Shown one piece after another: positions 17,471 to 28,100 of a stretch of 37,909 nt of DNA. This DNA is from an uncultured Clostridia bacterium. Lineage in GTDB: Bacteria; Bacillota; Clostridia; TANB77; CAG-508. The stretch lies in contig CANQWH010000007.1 in assembly GCA_947627495.1 (NCBI GenBank), positions 1 through 37,909 of the forward strand. Direction: 5' to 3'. Both the position numbers and the translations under genes were made by a program. A model generated the notes under the pieces. The model ran no database searches, was not told the DNA's origin, and saw only the letters and a list, made by a program, of their open reading frames with translations. Each line of letters opens with the position of its first letter. Position 1 is the stretch's first letter.

Positions 17471-20035
17471 TTATTTTGTTATCCATTTCACTAAATTTAA
17501 GTTTGCTGAATCTAATAGCATTTCATGCTTTGGCATTACTCTAAATGTATATCCATAATTTCCACCAGTTTTCATTTCTATTTTTGTTTCATATTCATAT
17601 GTTTTATTTTCTACATCTTCTGATATTCTATTCATTGGAACTATGTTTACATCTTCTACTATTCCATTATCTAAAATTTTTCCACAATAACATTCTACTT
17701 GTATATTTTCTTTATCTATATTTGGTAACATTACTTTGCATCTTACTGTTATTTTTTTACCTGCATCTATAGTGATATTATCTAAATTGTTGTCTTGTGT
17801 TATTTTTATGTCATTCCAGTTAGCATATAAATCTTGTTTAGTTTTATTATATTCAGCCACTTTTTCTAAATTGCTAAAATATATATCTGTTAAATTACAT
17901 AATGGAATGTATAAATTTCTTGTATAATCTACTAACATTCTTGCTGTACTATATTTTCCTCCTGTTGACTTTATTGAATTTTTCATTAGTGTTAGCCATT
18001 CTTTTGAAATTCCATTTTCATCTTTATTGTAATAAGCTGGTATTATTTTATCTTCTAATATTTTATATATACTCTCACTATCTGCTAAATCCTGCTCTTC
18101 ATAAGAATAATATTCTTCATTTGTACCTATTGCCCAGCCATTTTTTGTATTATATCCTTCTGCCCACCAACCATCTAAAATACTAAAGTTTACGACTCCA
18201 TTTACTGAAGCCTTCTCTCCACTTGTTCCAGATGCTTCCATTGGTCTTCTTGGATTATTAAGCCATACATCTACTCCTGAAACCAAATATCTTGCAATAT
18301 TTATATTATAATTTTCTAATAACAATATCTTTCCTTTGAACTGTGGCATCATTGAAACATCATGTATATATTTTATCAGGTCTTGACCTTCTTTGTCTGC
18401 TGGATGTGCTTTTCCTGCAAATATTATTTGCACAGGTCTATTTGCATCATTTAATATTTGAGTCATTCTCTCTAGGTCTTTAAAAATTAAAGTTGCTCTT
18501 TTGTATGTTGCAAATCTTCTTGCAAATCCAATTGTTAATGCTTCTGGATTTAAGTTTGCAACTACATCTCTTATTCTTTCATAATGAACTCCGCCATTTT
18601 TTAGCCTTGCTGTTACATTATCTTTTACCAGCTTTAATAATTTTACTTTTCTTTCTTGATGTGCCTTCCACAATTCTTCATCAGGAATTGTTTCTATTTT
18701 TGACCATGTGCTATCTTCAAATATTTTGTCTTGCCAATATGGTTCTAAATATTTATTATATAATTCTTTTAAATTTGGAGCCAACCATGAACATGTATGA
18801 ATACCGTTAGTAACATACGTTATTGGAGATTCTTGTGGTGCAATTTCTGGCCACACCTCTGAGAACAATTCTCTTGATACTTCTCCATGTAATTTACTTA
18901 CTCCATTTTTCTTTCCTGCAACTTTTAAAGCTAAAATTCCCATATTAAATGTTGTTTTATTTGTTTCCTTTGGTTTCATTCCTAACTCTAAAAATTCTTC
19001 TTTCGTTATGCCTAAATCTTTCCAATATTGGTCAAAGTATTTCTCAACTAATGTTGTTGGGAAAATATCATTTCCCGCTGGTACAGGGGTATGAGTTGTA
19101 AAAACTGTTTTAGCTGATACTATGTCTTTTGCAATATTGAAAGATACTTGCTTTTCTTTTATTGTATTTTTTATTGCTTCCAACACTAAGAATGATGAAT
19201 GTCCCTCATTCATATGATATATAGTAGGTTTTATTCCAAGTTCATTTAATAAACTTACACCACCTATTCCTAATACCATTTCTTGTTTTATTCTCATTTC
19301 TTGGTCTCCACCATATAACCTAAGTGTTATTCCTCTATGTTCTTCTTTATTTTCTGGTATATCTGTATCTAGTAAGTACAAATCAACTCTACCTACACAA
19401 ATTTTCCATACTTTTATATACACATTTTCTTTTGCCATTTTTACATTTATTATTAAATTGTCACCGTTTTCATCTTTTACAGGTCTTATTGGTAAATTTT
19501 CTAAATCGATATTATGATATTCTGTTAACTGATGTCCATTTTTATCAATTACCTGATTAAAATAACCATTTTTATACAATAATCCTATTGCTACTAATGG
19601 TATCCCTAAATCGCTTGCTGATTTTAAATGATCTCCTGAAAGTATCCCCAATCCACCAGAATAAATTGGTATTGTCTCATCTAAACCATATTCTGCTGAA
19701 AAATACGCAATTATATCATCTTTATTTTCTGAATATTGTTTATTAAACCAAGTATTTCTGCTTTTCATATAATTTTCAAAATTTTCTAGATTTGTTTTAT
19801 ATAATTTTAGTATATCTGGATTTTCAGCTGCTCTTTCTAATTTTTCTTGGTCAACCTCTCTTAAAAATTTTACAGGATTTTTTCCACATCTTTCCCATAA
19901 ATCTATATCAATTTCTTTAAAAATTTTTAGAAATTCTGTGTTCCAAGACCACCATAAATTTTCTGTTACTTTTCCCAACTTTTCTATTGGTTTTGGTAGT
20001 TGAGGGTTTACTGTTATTTTATTAAATATGTACAT
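17471..20035 (-). CDS. glgP: Alpha-glucan (glycogen) phosphorylase
   Basis: NLWWSWN...AYFSAEYGLDETIPIYSGGLGILSGDHLKSASDLGIPLV...HMNEGHSSF...GFARRFATYKRATL. Confidence 0.95.
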   Translation of the reverse strand: MYIFNKITVNPQLPKPIEKLGKVTENLWWSWNTEFLKIFKEIDIDLWERCGKNPVKFLREVDQEKLERAAENPDILKLYKTNLENFENYMKSRNTWFNKQYSENKDDIIAYFSAEYGLDETIPIYSGGLGILSGDHLKSASDLGIPLVAIGLLYKNGYFNQVIDKNGHQLTEYHNIDLENLPIRPVKDENGDNLIINVKMAKENVYIKVWKICVGRVDLYLLDTDIPENKEEHRGITLRLYGGDQEMRIKQEMVLGIGGVSLLNELGIKPTIYHMNEGHSSFLVLEAIKNTIKEKQVSFNIAKDIVSAKTVFTTHTPVPAGNDIFPTTLVEKYFDQYWKDLGITKEEFLELGMKPKETNKTTFNMGILALKVAGKKNGVSKLHGEVSRELFSEVWPEIAPQESPITYVTNGIHTCSWLAPNLKELYNKYLEPYWQDKIFEDSTWSKIETIPDEELWKAHQERKVKLLKLVKDNVTARLKNGGVHYERIRDVVANLNPEALTIGFARRFATYKRATLIFKDLERMTQILNDANRPVQIIFAGKAHPADKEGQDLIKYIHDVSMMPQFKGKILLLENYNINIARYLVSGVDVWLNNPRRPMEASGTSGEKASVNGVVNFSILDGWWAEGYNTKNGWAIGTNEEYYSYEEQDLADSESIYKILEDKIIPAYYNKDENGISKEWLTLMKNSIKSTGGKYSTARMLVDYTRNLYIPLCNLTDIYFSNLEKVAEYNKTKQDLYANWNDIKITQDNNLDNITIDAGKKITVRCKVMLPNIDKENIQVECYCGKILDNGIVEDVNIVPMNRISEDVENKTYEYETKIEMKTGGNYGYTFRVMPKHEMLLDSANLNLVKWITK

Positions 20036-20090
20036 TTATAAAGTACCTCCTTAGTGTTTTTTATTTTTATTTCTTATGTTGCTTTATTTT

Positions 20091-20909
20091 TTAGTTATTA
20101 CTTGCTAACTTAACTGCTCCAATTACTGTTGCATATTCTGCTTGTTCTGAAATTATAAATTTTATTCCTTTTCCCTTATGTAAGTTCTCTACTCTTTTTA
20201 AAACCTTATTTATATATGGCATTGTTGCAACATTACCTATCACAATTATATTCTTATTATTAGTACTTTGTGCTGCAAATACTGCCATCACTCCTATTGC
20301 TTCAAATACCATGTTAGCAATTCCACGAATTATATCATTTGATGTAGCGTTATCATTTAATTTTCCAAAATTTGCTGATGTAGTATCTTTTGGCAGAGCC
20401 TCTATTTCTTTTGTTGTTATATCTCCTACTGTTAAATCTACATTTTCTAAATTACCATTTAATATTCTATTATTTATCTCATTTACTGAGTTAATGTTTC
20501 CTAACTTCTTACACAGGTTTATTAAAGTACCTCCACCAACACCAGTTCCTCCAAGATGTGTAAACTCATTTTCTTTGGCATTTACAAATGCCGTTCCTGT
20601 ACCTATACTAACTACTAGAGCCTCTTTTTTATTTGATATGTATAAGCCTCCTTTTCCTATTGCTCTAAATTCATCTATTTTTGTAACAGGTATTTTATCT
20701 ATATCATTTAATATTTCCTCTTCTCCTACACCAGTTAAAATAATACGAGAAATATTATTTTTATCTATATTTTCCTTATTTATAAAAATTTTCAAAGATT
20801 CCTTAATCGCTTTTTTTCCTAACATTAATTTATGTAATATTTTTCCTTGTTCATCTACATCAATTAATTTTACGAATGAAGTTCCTGAATCTATTCCTAT
20901 AATACTCAT
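20091..20909 (-). CDS. coaW: Type II pantothenate kinase
   Basis: MSIIGIDSGTSFVKLID...SIGTGTAFVNAKENEFTHLGGTGVGGGTLINL. Confidence 0.85.
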   Translation of the reverse strand: MSIIGIDSGTSFVKLIDVDEQGKILHKLMLGKKAIKESLKIFINKENIDKNNISRIILTGVGEEEILNDIDKIPVTKIDEFRAIGKGGLYISNKKEALVVSIGTGTAFVNAKENEFTHLGGTGVGGGTLINLCKKLGNINSVNEINNRILNGNLENVDLTVGDITTKEIEALPKDTTSANFGKLNDNATSNDIIRGIANMVFEAIGVMAVFAAQSTNNKNIIVIGNVATMPYINKVLKRVENLHKGKGIKFIISEQAEYATVIGAVKLASNN

Positions 20910-20920
20910 TTTTTCTCCTT

Positions 20921-22087
20921 TTATATGATTCTAGGCTTATCTCCTATTTCAACAACATAGAATTCTGGATTATAACCTATTTTTTCTCTATATCCATTTT
21001 CTACATTTTTTATGAATTTTTCTATTTTATCTGTCTTAACAATACTTACTGCACATCCACCAAAACCGGCTCCTGTCATTCTTGCTCCTATAACACCATC
21101 TTGTTTTAATGCTTCCTCTACTAAAGTGTCTAGTTCAATTCCTGTTACCTCATAATCATCTCTCAATGAATTATGAGATTCTATCATTAATTTTCCAAAT
21201 AATTCTAAATTATTATCTTTTAGTGCTTGTACCGCTTTTAAAGTTCTTTGATTCTCATATACAGCATGTTTTGCTCTTTTTTGTCTTATTTTATCTTTTA
21301 TTAAGTGTTTGTTTTGTTCAAACTCTTCTTCTGTAAGTTCGCCTAGTGCTTTTATTTTCACTCCGCTTTCTTGTAATTCTTCTAAAGCTTTTTCACACTC
21401 TGCTCTTCTTATATTATATTTAGAATCTCCCAATCCTCTCTTTTTGTTTGTATTCATTATAACTATTTTTTCATTTTCTAAGTTTATTGGTGCATATTGA
21501 TATTCTAGTGTTGCAGTGTCTAAAAATACTGCATTATCTTTTTTCCCATTTGCAATAACGAATTGATCCATTATGCCACAATTTACTCCAACATATTTAT
21601 TTTCTGCTTTTTGACATACTAATGCTATTTTTGTATTATCTATTTCTAATTTAAACATATCTTTTAATAAAAATGCAGTTAATACTTCTAAAGATGCTGA
21701 TGATGATAAACCAGCTCCATTTGGTATTGTTCCATAATATACAATATCAAAACCATGATCTATATTATAACCTTCATCTTTTAAAGCCCATATAACACCT
21801 TTTGGATAATTTATCCAATTTTCATTTTCATTATATACTAAGTTTTCAATAGAAGATGAAATTATTCCTAATTCATCAAAATTAATTGAATAAAAATTCA
21901 ATATTTTATCTTCTCTTTCTCTAACTGTTGCATATGTTCCCATTGTTAATGCACATGGGAATACATGCCCTCCATTATAATCTGTATGTTCCCCTATTAA
22001 ATTTACTCTTCCTGGTGCAAAGTATGTTCTATATCTTCCTTCTGTTCCAAAAATTTCTTTAAATTTTGATTCAACAATTTCTTTCAT
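20921..22087 (-). CDS. galK: Galactokinase
   Basis: FAPGRVNLIGEHTDYNGGHVFPCAL; GAGLSSSASLEV; GARMTGAGFGGCAVSIV. Confidence 0.96.
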   Translation of the reverse strand: MKEIVESKFKEIFGTEGRYRTYFAPGRVNLIGEHTDYNGGHVFPCALTMGTYATVREREDKILNFYSINFDELGIISSSIENLVYNENENWINYPKGVIWALKDEGYNIDHGFDIVYYGTIPNGAGLSSSASLEVLTAFLLKDMFKLEIDNTKIALVCQKAENKYVGVNCGIMDQFVIANGKKDNAVFLDTATLEYQYAPINLENEKIVIMNTNKKRGLGDSKYNIRRAECEKALEELQESGVKIKALGELTEEEFEQNKHLIKDKIRQKRAKHAVYENQRTLKAVQALKDNNLELFGKLMIESHNSLRDDYEVTGIELDTLVEEALKQDGVIGARMTGAGFGGCAVSIVKTDKIEKFIKNVENGYREKIGYNPEFYVVEIGDKPRII

Positions 22088-22288
22088 CTTACTAATCCTT
22101 CCCTTCTATAAGGACACTTTTTAGTTATAATAAAAGCTTATTTTAACTTATAAATTATGTATTTATAGTCACACCATGAACTATATTTATAATGATATTA
22201 TTTTATCATAAAACATTTTTAATAATCAATACATTTTAACAAAATTTTCAAATTTTATGGTATCTTCTAAACTTCTTATTTTTATAAA

Positions 22289-23113
22289 CTATTTTTTAAA
22301 TTCATCTAAAGTTCTAAACTCATATCCTTGTTTTTTTATTTCTTTAATCATTTCATCTAATATGTTACTATTATCCTTTGAAGTAGCATGTAATAACATT
22401 ATTTCACCATTATGCATATTTGATAATATTTTATCTTTTGCATAATCTTCTCTACCTTGTTTATTTTCATCCCAATCATCATATGCAAAACTCCACATAA
22501 CAGTTGTATAGCCTAGAGACTTAGAAAGGGCAAGTGTTCTCTCGCTATATTCGCCTTTTGGTGGTCTTAAATATTTCATTTCATAGCCAAATTTTTCATA
22601 TACTGCCGTATGAAGTTTTGTTATTTCTTCTTTTAATTTTTCATCATCTAAATCTGGCATACTAGGATGATTTACCGTATGATTTCCTACAGTATGACCC
22701 TCTTTTATCATTCTTTCTACTAATTCTGGCTGGCTATTTAAATAATGTCCTGTTATAAAAAAAGCTGCTTTTACATCATTTTCTTTTAATACATCTAATA
22801 TTTTTGCAGTATAACCTGCTTCATATCCTTCATCAAATGTTAAATATACAAATTTATCTTCTTTATTTCCTATTGCCATATCTCCATTTTCATCAATTAA
22901 TCTTTTATTTTCACTACCTAAATCTGGCTGTTCATGATTTGCATTTCTTTTTATCCCCCATCCAATCTTTTTATTACTTAGAGTCCCTGTACTACTGGTT
23001 TGTAATGTTATTTCACTATCTACACCTTTTATACATATAAACAATACTAATAAAACAATAAATATTATTCCTACATAAAAATATTTCTTTTTTAGATTTT
23101 CTCTCATACTCAT
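22289..23113 (-). CDS. pdaA: Polysaccharide deacetylase, PdaA-like
   Basis: VYLTFDEGYEAGYTAKILDVLKENDVKAAFFITGHYL...HTVGNHTVNHPSMP. Confidence 0.85.
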   Translation of the reverse strand: MSMRENLKKKYFYVGIIFIVLLVLFICIKGVDSEITLQTSSTGTLSNKKIGWGIKRNANHEQPDLGSENKRLIDENGDMAIGNKEDKFVYLTFDEGYEAGYTAKILDVLKENDVKAAFFITGHYLNSQPELVERMIKEGHTVGNHTVNHPSMPDLDDEKLKEEITKLHTAVYEKFGYEMKYLRPPKGEYSERTLALSKSLGYTTVMWSFAYDDWDENKQGREDYAKDKILSNMHNGEIMLLHATSKDNSNILDEMIKEIKKQGYEFRTLDEFKK

Positions 23114-23161
23114 AACACTATCATTCCTTTCCTACTTACATATATAACTTGTATAGTATAG

Positions 23162-23209
23162 AAATTGTTACTTTTAAATAAATTTCTTATTTAATATTAT
23201 GAGTAAACT
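23162..23209. repeat. 48-bp direct repeat, copy 1
   Basis: aaattgttacttttaaataaatttcttatttaatattatgagtaaact, identical to 24055-24102; similarity continues into taactaaagatt. Confidence 0.9.
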
Positions 23210-23210
23210 T

Positions 23211-23249
23211 AAAAAAAATAACTAAAGATTTATACTATTCTTTAGCTAT
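23211..23249 (-). terminator. Intrinsic terminator (repeat-associated)
   Basis: Minus-strand ATAGCTAAAGA...TCTTTAGTTATTTTTTTT. Confidence 0.7.
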
Positions 23250-23283
23250 TTTGCAAAATGATTATTTAATCTTATATATAAAA

Positions 23284-23345
23284 ATGCCTAGGTGGCAACG
23301 TACTTAACATACGCTTAGCCTTTAGCTACCTTACCTAGGTCTTAC
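23284..23345 (-). other. Compact structured-RNA-like element upstream of pdaA
   Basis: Minus ACCTAGGTAAGGTAGCTAAAGGCTAAGCGTATGTTAAGTACGTTGCCACCTAGG: nested CCTAGGT/ACCTAGG, GGTAGC/GTTGCC, CGTA/TACG stems. Confidence 0.45.
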
Positions 23346-23391
23346 TATAAATATTTTACCATACAAAAATTTGTATGTCAAATATTTTAAA

Positions 23392-23658
23392 TTAGCAATA
23401 AAATTTAATTTCTTGCCCTTCAAAATAATTTTTCCATTTTGCTAAAATATAAAAATAATTATCATTTATTAGCTTTTGTATTTTCTTTAAATCATTTATA
23501 GGTATATTGCTTTTATTATTAGCAATTATACTTCCTCCAGCTTTTGTAAGCCATACTTTTGTAGAAATTCCAATTGGTTTTCCTTTTGATATGTGTATAT
23601 GAATTGGTTCATTATTTTCATTAGACCAAAAGTATACACTATATCCGCATCGTTTCAA
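23392..23658 (-). CDS. DUF4160-family protein
   Basis: YSVYFWSNENNEPIHIHISKGKP...AKVWL-like pattern and LKKIQKLINDNYFYILAKWKNYF. Confidence 0.8.
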   Translation of the reverse strand: MKRCGYSVYFWSNENNEPIHIHISKGKPIGISTKVWLTKAGGSIIANNKSNIPINDLKKIQKLINDNYFYILAKWKNYFEGQEIKFYC

Positions 23659-23663
23659 ATATA

Positions 23664-23948
23664 TTAGGCACTTTCAAGTCCTCCTTCTCTTGCAATTTCA
23701 AAAAAATGTGCTGCCCCTTGTTCTACTACCTTTTTGAATAACTCTATTTCTTCTTCTGTATACTTTCCATCTTGTTCTACAATTTTATAGCTTGGTAACT
23801 CAAATATCAATGTATCAAATCCATGTTCCGTTGGTCTTTCAAAAACAACTCTTATTACCTCGTCACCATTATCTCTAGTAATAATATCTGAAATAACCAA
23901 TTCTGTTCCATCTTCATATTTGCATAATGTATGCATCATTTTTACCAC
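23664..23948 (-). CDS. Small conserved-type protein partner of DUF4160
   Basis: 94-aa ORF ending 5 bp before the DUF4160 gene; probable operon. Confidence 0.65.
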   Translation of the reverse strand: MVKMMHTLCKYEDGTELVISDIITRDNGDEVIRVVFERPTEHGFDTLIFELPSYKIVEQDGKYTEEEIELFKKVVEQGAAHFFEIAREGGLESA

Positions 23949-24054
23949 TCTCCTTAACTTATGTTTTTAGTATACCATAATTTATTAAAAATTACTATAC
24001 TTTTAATTTAAGGTAACAAAAATCAGTTACTATATAATGTAAATAATCGTATAA

Positions 24055-24102
24055 AAATTGTTACTTTTAAATAAATTTCTTATTTAATATTATGAGTAAA
24101 CT
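24055..24102. repeat. 48-bp direct repeat, copy 2
   Basis: Identical to 23162-23209. Confidence 0.9.
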
Positions 24103-24135
24103 AAAAAATAACTAAAGATTTTAATCTCTAGTTAT
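24103..24135 (-). terminator. Terminator downstream of sortase gene
   Basis: Minus ATAACTAGAGA...TCTTTAGTTATTTTTT. Confidence 0.7.
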
Positions 24136-24180
24136 TTTGAGAATTATTAATAATATTGTAAATATTAGTTATTATCTAAC

Positions 24181-24903
24181 CTAATTAATCTCTATTGCAT
24201 GAACTATTACTCTTTTTTTATTGGTAGTATCACATGTTATTAAAGTTATCATTTTGTTTTCATAATTTATTTTTTGATTAAATTTAATATTGCTTTTTGA
24301 AATTGCTCTATCAATATAATTTTTCTTTTCTTCTTCTGTAAAACTATTTTTTATAACTTCTAAGTTTGGTTCATCAATATAACAAGAAAATACTTTATAA
24401 ATACTGGTTTTGTTCTCTGTATAAATTCGAATATCAATATTCGTTCCTAAATCACCATTATATATTTTATGAAGATTTGAAAACATCCTATCATTTTTCA
24501 TGTTGTGACCATAAATAATTGTATTTTCATCTAAGAAATCCTTATTTGCGTTACTATATACAAATATACTTCCAGCAACACTGTATTTTTTGTATATGTC
24601 CTTTCTTAAATAATATTCATCTGTTGGACCTTGTAAGATTGGATAGTTTATATATGTATTATCTATTATAATCCATGCAAAAATATCAGGATTTATCTCT
24701 TTTAACTTGTCAAAACCAATAGATATTATTTCTTCTCCTGTTTCGGGTTCTTTTTCTTTTGTAATAACATCTACATATAGTCCTTCTTCTAATTTTTTAG
24801 TTTCTATATCACTTTTAAACCATATAAAAACATTATATCCAGAATATAAGAATACACAGATAAATATTATAAAAATTATGTTTATTAATATTTTGTTTTT
24901 CAT
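24181..24903 (-). CDS. srtB: Class B sortase
   Basis: N-terminal TM; INYPILQGPTDEYYLRKDIYKKYSVAGSIF...NTIIYGHNM...MITLITCDTTNKKRVIVHA (TLITC catalytic motif). Confidence 0.9.
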   Translation of the reverse strand: MKNKILINIIFIIFICVFLYSGYNVFIWFKSDIETKKLEEGLYVDVITKEKEPETGEEIISIGFDKLKEINPDIFAWIIIDNTYINYPILQGPTDEYYLRKDIYKKYSVAGSIFVYSNANKDFLDENTIIYGHNMKNDRMFSNLHKIYNGDLGTNIDIRIYTENKTSIYKVFSCYIDEPNLEVIKNSFTEEEKKNYIDRAISKSNIKFNQKINYENKMITLITCDTTNKKRVIVHAIEIN

Positions 24904-24963
24904 AAATTTTTAATTTCTTTCTTTATATTTTTTAGTTTATTTATAAATTATATTTAATATAAT

Positions 24964-25066
24964 ATTCGTCGCTACATATAAAAGTCCGCCAAACTCAAAA
25001 GATGCTTTCATATTTTTTCTTATACGTTTGGCTATTTTGTGCATATAATAAGTAGTGAATCGTAAC
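24964..25066. repeat. Copy C of dispersed hairpin repeat family
   Basis: ATTCGTCGCTACATATAAAAGTCCGCCAAACTC ... GTTTGGCTATTTTGTGCATATAATAAGTAGTGAATCGTAAC; imperfect terminal inverted repeats. Confidence 0.75.
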
Positions 25067-25118
25067 TAATTTTAAAATAAGAGATTAGTTTTATTCTAAT
25101 CTCCTAAAATTTTATTAT

Positions 25119-28100
25119 TTATTTTCTTCTTCTTCCCTTTACATTCTTCTTGCGAATAATAAATATTATTCCAATTAATGAGATGATCATAACTACTGCA
25201 AATACTTCTATTGCTATATCTGAAGTATTTGGCATACCTGAACCATTATTTCCATTGTCTGGTTGTTCTGGTGTATCAGGAACATCTGGTGTTGTTGGGT
25301 TGTCTGGTTGTTCTGGTGTGTCTGGAACATCTGGTGTTGTTGGGTTGTCTGGTTGTTCTGATGTGTCTGGAACATCTGGTGTTGTTGGAGTATCTGGTGT
25401 GTCTGGTTGATCTGGTTTACTTGGTTGATCTGTTTCTTTCTCTGCATATTTTTCGCTAAATTCTTTATATTGTTCCTCTATAGTTTTTCCATCTTCTGTT
25501 GTAAAGTCTTTAGCCACTCCAATTCTTGCAAGTAAATCTGCACTATTTCCATCATTAACAATATTTACAAATACAAGAGTATCAGTAAATTCTTCTTCAT
25601 CTACATTTATAAATTCAACTTTACCTTCAACAACTCTGAAAGTATAATTTTCAATAATTTTTTCAATTAAAATATTATTTCCATCTAAATCCTTTACTGG
25701 AACATGTACTTCAGAAATTGTATATTCTCCATCTGGAAGGTCTTCAAATTTAAACATACCATAAGTTGCAACACCTTCGCTAATTAGAGTATCACCTTGC
25801 ATTAATCTTAGTGTTACTCCAGGCATAAAGTTTCCATTTTGATCGACTGTATAAACAGTTAAATCACCTTTTGAAGGTACTACAGTTACATTTAAAGTTT
25901 CTGTGATTCCTGATCCATCTGTAGCAGTTGCTGTAATTGTAACTTGAGTTTTTTCTGTAACATCACTTACTTTAATTGTTACTGTATATTTTCCTTCACC
26001 ATCATCAGTCACATCAAGTGTAACAACATCTGAATCTGCTTTCCATGTTAGCTCTTTATTAGTTGCTGTGCTAGGTGATACAGTAGCCGTTATAATTGTT
26101 TCTTCTCCACCTTTTACAACTAAATCTTTTTTGCTTAATTCAATATCCTCAACTGGAACACTTAGAACTTTTACTTTGCAATCTTTGTAAACAGTTGGAT
26201 TACTTACTGAACTTACTCTAATAGTAGCTGTGCCTGTAGCTACTGCTACAACTTTACCATTTTCATCAACTGTAGCTATATCTTCATTTAATGATTCCCA
26301 TGTTACAGTCTTATCTGTTGCATCTTCTGGTAAAACGGTTGCATATAATTGATGTTCATGTTCAGGATGAAGTTCTATACTTGTTTCGCTAAGTTTTATA
26401 TCTGTTACAGGTGTTTTTTCAACAGTTACTGTTGCTTCTGCTGTATGTTTAGGGCACTCTGGATTTGCACAAGTAACTGTTACAGTAACTTTTGCTTTTC
26501 CAATATTATTTGCAACTACTACACCAGAATCATCAATTATTGCTACATCTTCACCTTCTAGATCTGTAATTGCCCATTTAATATCTGTAAAAGTTGGATT
26601 TTCTCCTTTAGCAGTATCTTCTTCTGAGGCAAAAACTTCTACGTTAAAATCAAAGTGTTCTCCTACTTTAAGTGTAACATTTTTACTATTAAGTTCTATA
26701 TGGTCAACTGGAATAACTTCATCAATTACTGTAATGTGATATTCAAGTTTTACACTAGGATTTGAAACAGATGATACTGTAATAGTACATGTATTGTTTC
26801 CACTTTCTTTATATGCACCTGCAGTAATTTTTCCATTATTTCCATCAACTTTTTCAACTGTAGCAACAGTTGAATCACTTGTTTCCCATTTTAATTCGTT
26901 ATCGGCATTATGTGGGTGAGCATTAGCATGAATTGTTATTGTTGAACCCGCTACCAACTCTATATCATGGTCTTCTATATCATCTGTAATATCTGTAACA
27001 GGAGGTGTGTTAACAGTTACTTTACATTCAGCTGTTTTTCCATCTGCTGCTGTTGCAACTACTGTTGCTGTTCCTTCTTTTATACCAGTAACCACACCAT
27101 GTTCATCAACTGTTGCATGAGAATTATCATTATTTTTCATACTCCATGTAACATCTTTATTAGTAGCATTTTCTGGAGAAATTTCTGCTGTTAGATGTAA
27201 TGTTTTTCCAACATCTACTGTTGCTTCTGCTGGGCTAATACTTACACTTTCTACTGGTACATGTTTAACATTTACTGTAATAGTATCGATTTTTTTACTT
27301 CCATCAACATCCTCAATTTCTGCTTTAATAGTTACAGGTTCTGTGCTTACTCCTACTGCCTCTAATAGTCCTGAGCTATCAACTGTTACAACATCTGGAT
27401 TAATTGATGTCCAAGTAACTGTTCGACCTACATTTACTTTATTCTTTGTTTCATAACCATCATCGTATATTCTATAAATTTCTGTTTTAAGTTGATATGT
27501 ATCCCCTTCTTTTAATGATAAAGTATCAATTTTATTTTCTTCGTTATCCAATATGTCAATATTCATTTCTGGATAAACATATAATTTTAATACCTCACTT
27601 ATTTCAACTAGTTCTTGGCTGGAATCAGGATGCAAAACTTTCTTACCACCTTTAATTAAGGTTACCCTAAGTTGATAAGCAATACCATCACTAAGTTTAG
27701 CACTCTCTATTACCAGGTTTTTATTATTTTGACCTTCCAGCGGTTGACCCAATGGGTAAGGTCTTCCTCCATATTCTTCCCACTGATATTTAATTTCATC
27801 ATAATCAATACCAGTTACTGTTACAACAGGAGCAATTTCTATTTTTTCACCAACTAAATAATCTTTTCTAATATCTTTATCAATTGCGATTGTAATTTTT
27901 GGTACTGTGTAATCACTACTATATCCTGCAACTTTTTCTGCTGTATGTATCTTAGCAGATACAAAACCAACTTCTAAAACAGAACCTGTTTCTACTTCAT
28001 CATAAGATATTTCTATTGTTTCGCCACTTTTATTAGTAATATTTTTTCTTACATCATTAATCATAATGTAATCTATTTCATATCCTGCATCTGGTGTAAT

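Noticed and set aside
25261-25395. Possible CRISPR array
   Set aside because: Contiguous 45-bp coding tandem repeats without spacers.
25150-25459. Plus-strand ORFs (SGVSGTSGVVG..., LVLLGCLVVL...) with collagen-like low complexity
   Set aside because: They are antisense to the 45-bp Pro-rich tandem repeat in the large surface protein and have no RBS; artefacts of the repeat.
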